Shown one piece after another: positions 56,051 to 64,000 of a stretch of DNA of 64,000 nucleotides. Origin of the DNA: Termitomyces sp. T153 (lineage: Eukaryota > Basidiomycota > Agaricomycetes > Agaricales > Lyophyllaceae). Made by a program: the position numbers and the translations under genes. How positions within the stretch are numbered: position 1 is the first letter of the stretch; every line of letters begins with the position of its first letter. Where the stretch lies: the NCBI GenBank assembly GCA_018296165.2, contig JACKQL020000002.1, positions 186,001 through 250,000 of the forward strand. Direction: 5' to 3'. Under the pieces are notes generated by a model. The model was given only the letters and a program-made list of their open reading frames with translations, had not been told where the DNA came from and ran no database searches.

Positions 56051-59000
56051 TCTTTGACTCTTAAAAGCTTCTACTCATTCTTTAGGAAGGAGAATGGTTG
56101 CCTTGTGTATATCCTTAGGCAACTATGGTTCCTCTACAAAGGCCATGATAGGACAACTGTGGAAATTTCCAGAGAGCAGATGGACCAGAGGGATGAAATC
56201 AAGGAACACCTGGATGCCAGATACATTCTGCAGCTGAAACATGCTGGCATGTCTTCAAATTCAACATGCATGGAGAATATCATCCTGTGTACCACTTACT
56301 TGTGCATTTGGAAGGCCAACATGAAGTCTACTTTCAGGATAATGAGCCTTTGGAGATGGTAGCTGCCAGGTCTAATGCAGACAAGACTGCACTCATTGCC
56401 TGGTATGAAGCCAATGCCAGATTCCCTAGCAAAGACACCATATATCAGAGCTTTTCAATCAAGTTTGTCTATGAAGCTTTTAAAAGAACTGGGAACTGGG
56501 AAGGAGAGGCAAAGAGGAACAGCTATTGGAAGGATGTACTTTGCTTCACCAGAACAGGGAGAAAGGTTCTACCTCAGGATGCTCATGACAGTTGTGACCA
56601 ATGCAACATCATGAACAGATCTCAGGAAAGTCAATGGTCACACCTATCTACTTACATGGAAGCATGCAAGACCCTTAGTCATTTGGAAGATAATGCAGAA
56701 TGGAGGCAATGTCTTGCTGAAGCTGCTTTAATCCAATCAGGATCAGCTCTCAGACAGCTCTTTTGCACTATCCTATCCCACTGTGCTCCTACCACTGCAG
56801 AGGCTCTATGGGATGAATTTAAGCACTCCATTTGTGATGATTCTTGACACAGATGGGAGAATATCCAATAGTACAGAGACAGAGTCTTTACTGATGAAGA
56901 TGACTATGACTATGGCCTTCATCTGATCAATGACAACCTGAAGGATTTTGGCAAGACTCTTCAAGACTTTCCAAACATGCCAGAACCCCAACAAGTTTGG
57001 AATATGATTCTAGATAAGTTTGCTATTGTATAAAGTTTTGATATTGATGCTGATAAAATGATTCTAGGGAATAGATTGTTGCAAGAAGAAACAGATTATG
57101 ATGTTGAGGAGTTGAAGAGAAGAGTGGATGGAAACAAGGCCAGGTTTAATGGTGAACAACTGGGGGCCTTCAATGAAGTTATGGACTCTGTGGACACTCA
57201 GACATCCAGGCTACTTCCCAAGCCACTCTGCTTCTCCAGAGTTCCCTCCCAACACCCTCTTGACTCACCTGACCTTTGTACACCCATGGGGCCTGCCCCA
57301 GCTAACTCTGATGCTTCTCTGGCAAACCCTAATAGCCCCCTGGCAAACTCTGATGGCCCTCTGGCAAACCCCAACATGTTCCCTACAGGCCCCAACACTT
57401 GCCCTTCCCCTCCTGAGCCCCTAGAACCTGACCCCCCCCCCTCCAGCACTGTCCCTGACCCCAGCATACATCACCTCTAGTAGCTAGTATATACATCATA
57501 GAGTAGCTTACTCTAGTCTTGATATTACCTACCTATGTGCTGTTGATTATTTCCTTGTGTTTCATGTTTCTTGTTGTGTTTCATCTTATCTCAGTCTCCT
57601 GGTCTTGTCTCATCTCTATTTCCATCTATTCCCTCATTCTTATCTCATGTCTCTGTCTCAATCTCTTTTTGTCCTCATCTCAATCTTGCCTTGACTCTGT
57701 CTTGTCTTGTCCTTCTCTATTTCCTTTCATGTGTCCCTGATTTCCTTTGACTCTGACTCTGTTCTGACTTCCATTCATATTGTAATTCATGCCTACACAA
57801 CTCTGTATAGTCTTATCTAACTCTGCACTTGTTCTACAATCAACCCTGGAGCCCATCAAACATTAATTGATCCCCCATCAACCCTCCAGTCCTGCTCCTG
57901 TTGCTTGCATGACCTTTGCTTGCCCTACATAATCAGTACTCACTTCTGGACTTGTACCTGAACCCTCCCCAAGCCCAAACCTCCTTTGTACCTTGTCTAA
58001 GACTTGCTTAGACCACTTCCCTTGGCTTATCCTCGCAAGTATCTGTAGTTTGGACCACCCTGGAGCACTAGGTTATAAGTGCAGGTCATTGCATCTGCCT
58101 AGTAAGGACTTGCCCAGTTAAGCTGAGCCCCCATGGTCAGCAGAACCTGACAATTTGCAACACTTTGGCTTCTGCTGTTTGGTTCAACAGAGATGTGGCA
58201 TTATGTATAGCATCATCTGGGATTGCTGCCATATTGCTGGAGGGTGGTAAAAATGCACACTTATAGTTTAAAATCCCCATTCCTGCTCTGGATACATCCA
58301 TTGCCAACATTAAGAGAGGAACTCAGTTGTCTCAACTCTTACTCCAGACCAAAGTTGTGGTCTGGGATGAAGTTCCAATGCAATACAAAAAAAGTGTCAT
58401 TGACTCTGTGGATTGAGAGTTCAGAGACATCCTGAAAAAGGATGTTTCTTTTGGCAGAGTGGCTGTGGTGTTTGGAGGAGATTTTGGGCAAACTCTCCCA
58501 GTTATCCAACAAGGACTCAGGCAGCAGACAATTGCTGCTTCACTTAAGATAGGAAGACTTTGGGATCAGATTCAAGTTACTACTTGGTTCAAAACATGAG
58601 ATTGGACCAGACTCCTAATAACATTGCTCATGCATCTTGGGTATTGAATGTTGGTGCTGGAAAAGCCTTTGGGCCTAGAGAAATAGTACAACTTCTAGAA
58701 ACTATGCTCCGTGATGACAATTCTGTCATTGGATCCACTTATCCTCATATTGATCACCATTAAGATGATCAATATTCCCTGGACCATACCATTCTTTCTA
58801 GCAAGAACTCTGACATGGAGGATATCAACTCAGAAGTTCTGCAGAAATGTACAGGAGAAGAGAAAATCTTACAGAGTGCAGACTCTATTATATTTGATGA
58901 TGGGAATCCTAATGGCCTTGGATTGTATCCAATGGAATACCTCAACTCTCTCAGAGCCAGCAGTTGGCTAAATTGGCTCTGAAAATTGGTGTTCCTGTCA

Positions 59001-59140
59001 TGCTGCTCATGAATCTGGATACAACCAAAGGACTTTGCAATGGGACAAGAATTATTGTCACCCACATCAGCACCAGAGTTCTTAGATGTTGGATCATCTG
59101 TGTGGATCCAAGCCTTGTCCAAGGTAAGTCCCACCCATTC
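56051..59140 (+). pseudogene. Helitron-type (Pif1-like) helicase, split by an LTR
   Basis: Part 1, about 56051-57188: YKGHDRTTVEISREQ, MHGEYHPVYHLLVHLEGQHEVYF, WRQCLAEAALIQSGSALRQLF, ALWDEFKHSICDD, then FNGEQLGAFNEVMDS. Part 2, 58153-59140: ICNTLASAVWFNRD, motif Ia IASSGIAAILL, motif II VVWDEVPM, motif III VVFGGDFGQTLPV, and the C-terminal TKGLCNGTRIIV equivalent. This is the helicase end of a fungal Helitron Rep-Hel protein. An LTR (57189-58152) sits between. About 18 residues with the Walker A loop are missing at the junction. Stops and shifts abolish function. No Rep nuclease motif was found upstream. Confidence 0.8.
57189..58152 (+). repeat. LTR I, family A, inside the helicase gene
   Basis: Aligns with the A2 3' LTR from about 57189-57215 to the terminal CTGACA at 58152. 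It has several tandem GCTAACTCTGATG / GCAAACTC-type units (57300-57370). The flanking 5-mers GACTC and ATTTG do not match, so no target duplication is visible. Confidence 0.85.
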
Positions 59141-59584
59141 TTATAATTGTCTTGATTTTTTTTTCTGATCAGATTGTCAGGCTGTGGAGTCTAAATCTAC
59201 ATCAAAATTGCCAATTCTTCCAGGAACCAATCCAAATCATACTGCCACCACTGTATAAGAGATGCCCTCATTGCAGATACCATCAATGTTTATATTTGTT
59301 GTAGTGTTACCCCATATACTCCCCCTTTTCCTAGTTTTGTGTACTCAAAATATAATATCCTTAGTCCAAATTTTGTGTGAACTTAGGTTTATTTTTAAAT
59401 CTTTTCAAGTTCTTTTCAAACTTTGTTTATTTCCCTGACCTTCCACCTGAGTTTCTTAATTCTTTTCACTAGTTTAGAGTTCCTTTTGTTCCTCCCTTTT
59501 GGATTTCCTCTTCTGGTATTAACTCAAGCTCCAAATTTTAAGGTTCATGAAGCTTTATTGAACCAAAGGTGAGGTATTAGTTCT
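59141..59584. other. A/T-rich spacer between helicase and Ty3/gypsy element K
   Basis: No supported gene. It may contain the 3' end of the Helitron (no convincing CTRR plus hairpin end found) or the 3' end of element K, whose pol finishes at about 59585 on the minus strand. Confidence 0.35.
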
Positions 59585-62173
59585 TTAGTTCAAATGATTT
59601 TTGTTTGTTCCCAATTCTTTTAGCTTAGCAGGTGTAATATCAATCCATTCTTCAATCCCTCCTGATAGGCTGAGTTGTTTTCTAGCAAAATAAGGTACAA
59701 CCCTAAAGGCTGCAACTCGTTGTTGCCAAACAATGCCATCCATTTCTGCCACCACAAAGGTTCCTCTCTGAGTCCTTGTGAGGACTACCATTGGTCCATG
59801 AAACCATGAAAGCATTTTGGTACTAAGCAAACTCTTGGTCATCATATTCTTTACTAGGACAAAGTTCAAGGGTTTGATTTTGAAGTCCTTGATAGAGTAC
59901 TTATGTTTCTCTGCAAACTTCAATGCCCACTTGAGCTTGTCCCAGTATCCAATCAATTCTTCTATAGACAAGAGGCCCTCTGGTAGCTCTACTAACTAGG
60001 TGGCTTCTTCCAAACCCAATGGCATGATGGAATGGGCCCTTGTGACCATGAAGTAGGATGAACACCTAAATTGCTTGCATATAGTTACATGGTCACTCCA
60101 GATTACATGGAAGAAGAACCAAAACAATACAATCCTTGCAAGCTTTTAACAGTGCTTTCTGGACATCCCAATGTGGCCTTCCAATTCTACCATTAGCAGG
60201 AGAATTGTAGGGTGAAATGGTTATCCTCCTGATCCCATACTTTTTTCCAACTAAGCTGTGATTTGTTTGAATTGTCCTGCACTATCTATGATAATTTTGG
60301 CACTACATCCTCAACAACATATTACATCTTCAAACAACCACTACCCAATAGGTCCATGAATCCCCTTTTTAAAACGTCTGCCTTTCATCCATGAAAACAA
60401 AGCATAGTGCCCATTAAGAATATATTTACATTCATTTGAGGCTAGTGTCATATGCATTGTATTGATATGAGTGGTTTGAGATATAAAAGGTGTGTAAGTG
60501 ACTGTAGATTTCCTGTTCATCACTGTCTTTTGACAAATTTGAAAATTATGACAAGTTGCTACATACCACTGAACATCACTATCCAATTCTGGCTACTAGA
60601 ACCTTTCCTGAATCAACATCTTAGTTGAATAGGCACTTCAATGTCCCAAAGCATCATGTGCAGACTTGGGCATAAATGTGTGCCAGTCAATATTGACTAC
60701 TAGCCTGTGTTGATACAACCCTCCTTTCTGGTCAAGGAAAATTGCCTGGAAAATTTCTTAAACTTTTCTGAATCACATCCTGGTAGGTTGGTAGGCTCAG
60801 CTCCAGCACTCTGTAACCAAGTTTACACAAATGGCAACAAATTATCCCAGTCTTCTCCCTCATTCTCTTCTAATGTACCATATAAGTTTGGGTGTCTTCC
60901 CCACTTTACTCATCACTATTTGCAGGTAAGAAAGGCATGGTTAAAGACATGTTGCAAAGTAAAATGATAGAGCAACACATCTTCTATCCACTTAATGATA
61001 GTAGCATTGGGCCCTACCTCAGGGTTACTTGACATCCCCTTCAAATATTTAGCATCAATTTCCACCACCAACTTTCTGCAGCTAATCAGCCAATATCTGC
61101 AGGATTGCAATGCCCTCATCAAACCATACAACTCTTGTTTTTCTTGTGCAAACTTTGCTTCTCACTCATACAAGGTGATTGAGCCTAATTTGGTACAAGT
61201 ACACTGCTTTGGATTGGTAGTATGTTCTTGGAGAATCCCAAATCCCACAGCCATCCAAGATGTATCCACAGACAACACCACTGCGCCCTCTAACTCATAA
61301 TCTATGGGTATCAGAGGAGCACTCTCAGCTAACAACTTCTTCATCTTTGCTACAGCAGCATGCTGCTCTTTGCCTCATACAAAAGGCACATTGTTCTGAG
61401 TTAACCTATTAATGTGGGCTGCTATCTTAGCATAGTCTTTGATAAACATTCTAAAAGTACCACAAGTATCCAAGAATGATCTCACCTCTGACTTATCCCT
61501 ACAATCACAATTGTAAACCTCTTGGTCTCTGGCTTCTGTCCTTTGTAGGAACACCTGTGACCAACTACCACTATTTCATCTGTATAAACTACTGACTTCT
61601 TTCCTGAGAAAGTACCTCCTGCATTTTTGATTTGTTGGAGTACATGATTGACATTCTGCATATGTTCTCATACAAATCTTCTAATGCCTGGATTTTTAGA
61701 TATTACCTCATATCCACCATCAGGCAACTCATATCAAGTGGAGGTCCCCTAATTGGCATATCATCAATATATGGCCAAGAAACATAGGAAATCTCATCCT
61801 CCAAGATGAAAGTAATATCATCATGAAAGATAGGCACCAAATTAGTCCAACCAATAGGGAGTGTGACCAATCTTAAAGCACTAAAGGTAGTTTGGAATGT
61901 AGTATAATCTTCAGATTTTACATTTAGGACCCTCTCATTATATTCAATATAGAGACCAAAGATCCCATTACAAGCACAACTAGCAAAATGACCAGCCAAC
62001 TCCTCAGTTGCTGGTGGCAATCCTGAGTGGGCAATTGTCACTTTATTCAAATGTTCCAAACTATGTACTATGCAAAGACATTCTCCATCCTTCTTTAGCA
62101 CAGTGAACCATTGAGAACAAGAAGAAGAATTTGAGAGCTCATAGACTCCTGCTTTGATTTTCTGTTTTATCAT
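59585..62173 (-). pseudogene. Ty3/gypsy element K, pol remnant
   Basis: Minus strand, distinct from families A and B. RT at 62173-61703: AGVYELSNSSSCSQWFTVLKK, HSLEHLNKVTI, with an intact-looking active site YIDDMPIRGP near 61765. RNase H at about 61344-60916 (VLSVDTSWMAVGFGILQ, EIDAKYLKGM). Integrase zinc finger at 60586-60530 (DVQWYVATCHNFQICQ) and core to about 60170 (SPANGRIGRPH, where the family has VERSH, so the catalytic Glu is lost). Integrase C-terminus at 59971-59585 (PLNFVLVKNMM ... GPMVVLTRTQRGTFVVAEMDG ... AAFRVVPY). No chromodomain seen. Several stops between domains. Confidence 0.8.
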
Positions 62174-64000
62174 TTTTCAGATATTATCACAGAGTCCAGT
62201 CTTCAAGTTCACTGAACTTGGCTAACCCAGCATAGGGGGTGACTGTCTTAGATGGATCACTCCTCCTGTTTGAGTCTGTCTGGTATTGCCAGCCAAACTG
62301 TGAGCAGTTGCTCCATCACCACTCTCAGACAATTATGCATTGTCTGGCAATGATATTTGTGGGCTTCCTCCACTTCCAGAGTGGAAAATCATTCACAATG
62401 TTGTGAAGGCATCAAGATACTCTGTGGCTGTCTCTTGAAGAGAGCTGTTGTCCTCCTCCCATCAGCCATTTGCCCCACAGATGTGAAGTCCACATCTTCC
62501 TCCCCATCATCATAGGAAGGAATGCCTAGTCCTCCTGGATTTAGGGGGCCCTTCCTGAGGGCAGTGGTGGCTCTTGAGCTGGGTAGGATTGTCCCTGTCC
62601 AGGTCCTCCCCCACCTCCTTCTGAGATGAGTGGTCCCTAACATGGCATGAGAGGTGGGGTCAGACCTGGACCACCTTCTGGATATCCCCATCCCAAGGTC
62701 TCCACCACCTTCACTTGAGTGGCCTAGCCCACTTGGAGGATTACTTCCTTCTTAGCCTGCCTGCCCAGAGCATGCAACAGAGCTAGGACTAGTCCCTGTG
62801 TGTATATTCTCTACTAGGAAGCAACTGTTATGCTTTTCAGCTTTTACTAGCTGCATTCATTCTGGTACAATGTACCCTTCAGGCCATATATTGTAGGCAG
62901 TGTCCTCTTAGAACACCACCACTTGATCATCTATGAAGGTCTGTCCAAAGTCCTCCAAATCAACATTGCAAAATTGTTGTAATGTGATTCAATCTTTCCA
63001 GGTCAAGGCTCTTCAAGTAGACATAGTGGGTCTATATTGCACTATGGGCTGCTCCATTGTAATGACCAATCTGGCCTCAGTTGATGCCAGGTTAGTCACT
63101 ATCAGCATGCCCAATATAGCCTGTCTCTGACAGTCTACTACAGTCTGCCTTGGCACATAATTCTATAGTGTTTCACCAGGCTGCTGTGGCACCTGCAGAG
63201 TAATTAATGCCCTATTGACTAGAGAAAGTGGAAGTAACAGATTAATCCCTGCAAATGGTGATGGCACCACCAAGGATATCTGAGATCCTCACAGCTTCCT
63301 TTGCTGGAGGTGGTCCACTACCTTCTATACCAAAAAAATCATGTAAAGTTCCATGAACTTTATCAAGTCAGTTGGAATGATTCCATCCTCTTGCAGCTAG
63401 GCACTGTTGCATTGAGGCTTTAGTGACTTCAACCTAGCTTTGCCAGAACACTAGCACTCTCTGATGAAGGATGTCATCTGTGTTAGCCTCACCATCAGTG
63501 TCAGAGGTGGCACCAACATCCTCTGGAATTTTTCTTATGAATGCTGATGGTTCAACTATCTGTGTGCTTAGGGAGGGCCCAAATCACAATTGTACAGAGC
63601 TCCTTTCCCTGTAAGCCTCTCTGTAGATAAGACCCTATCCTTGCTGAGTACAGATTTCTGTCTTTTCTTGTGTTTTGGCAACTTCCAGAATTTCCAGTTT
63701 TTATGTGATGCAATGGTCACATGACTTTGTCATGTGTGGTCTAGACCCTTAGCTTGCCAGCTGACTTTCCCCTAGCATCCTATGGTGCTCTCCTGGCAAA
63801 GTCCCTGACAATACTCTCTTAGTATTATTACTACAGTTTAATTATTTCTTAATTTGGACTTATTTCCTTGATGTGCACCACTTTAGCAACTAGCATACTG
63901 GCTGTATTCCAGGTGTCAAACTTAGCTATAGTCAGGTTATTGACTTGCTTAAGTCATTCTTCCTGACTTGCCTATGATGCTAGCACTCTGTTTCACTATT
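62174..64000 (-). pseudogene. Probable 5' region (gag/protease side) of element K
   Basis: Upstream of K RT on the minus strand. Fragments such as NPGGLGIPSYDDGEEDVDFTSVGQMADGRRTTA (about 62440-62540, broken here in reading) and an AYNIWPEGYIVPE-like piece near 62880-62910 look like gag and pro-RT spacer coding sequence. No LTR was identified before the window ends, so the assignment is by position. Confidence 0.4.

Overview
The window reads as nuclear DNA of a basidiomycete fungus, most likely an Agaricomycete (mushroom-forming). Genes have many 47-98 base GT-AG introns. The retroelements are chromodomain Ty3/gypsy, Ty1/copia and Helitron types with mushroom-like protein signatures. No tRNA, rRNA, CRISPR array or prokaryotic feature was seen. 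All assignments come from reading the sequence; no database search was possible.

Two compartments are visible. About 1-17,590 and 32,150-64,000 are nearly solid transposable elements, depleted in CpG and rich in TG/CA, with reading frames broken mostly by TGA, TAG and TAA stops. About 17,600-32,100 is a CpG-rich island with three intact genes on the minus strand: two tandem, structurally identical NADP-dependent reductases (19174-20606 and 22840-24253) and a BCAS3-type WD40 protein (24706-28845). A tRNA-derived SINE with a perfect 15-base target duplication (29871-30729) and the tail of a second copy (18270-18455) sit in the island's flanks.

The transposon regions are nested. Left side: a copia element (13604-17111) holds the 3' part of a chromovirus of family A (1-13603). 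That element contains a complete family B chromovirus (3043-9330) and a solo LTR inside its own 3' LTR (12304-13440). Right side: family A copy A3 (minus strand, about 34470-40013), a family B relative D (40014-43238), a three-deep stack of family A LTRs (43239-46747), family A copy A2 (47448-52528), a second copia (52529-55612), a Helitron-type helicase split by another LTR (about 56051-59140), and a different Ty3/gypsy element on the minus strand (59585 to the window end). Seven insertions have 5-base target duplications: six exact and one with a single mismatch. This gives a relative insertion order, and the youngest LTR of the stack keeps its CpG sites.

The most unusual find is a long antisense reading frame in family A, between the chromodomain and the 3' LTR. 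It is recognisable in both copies that keep the region (9528-11193 and 49546-51203, minus strand, about 550 codons each). Both share an MSSS start, a double CX2CX6C cysteine motif with identical spacing, a coiled-coil stretch and matching C-termini. Family B and its relative D carry an 11-base primer-binding site that is an exact complement of an 11-mer inside their own LTR, the arrangement used by self-priming Tf1-type elements.
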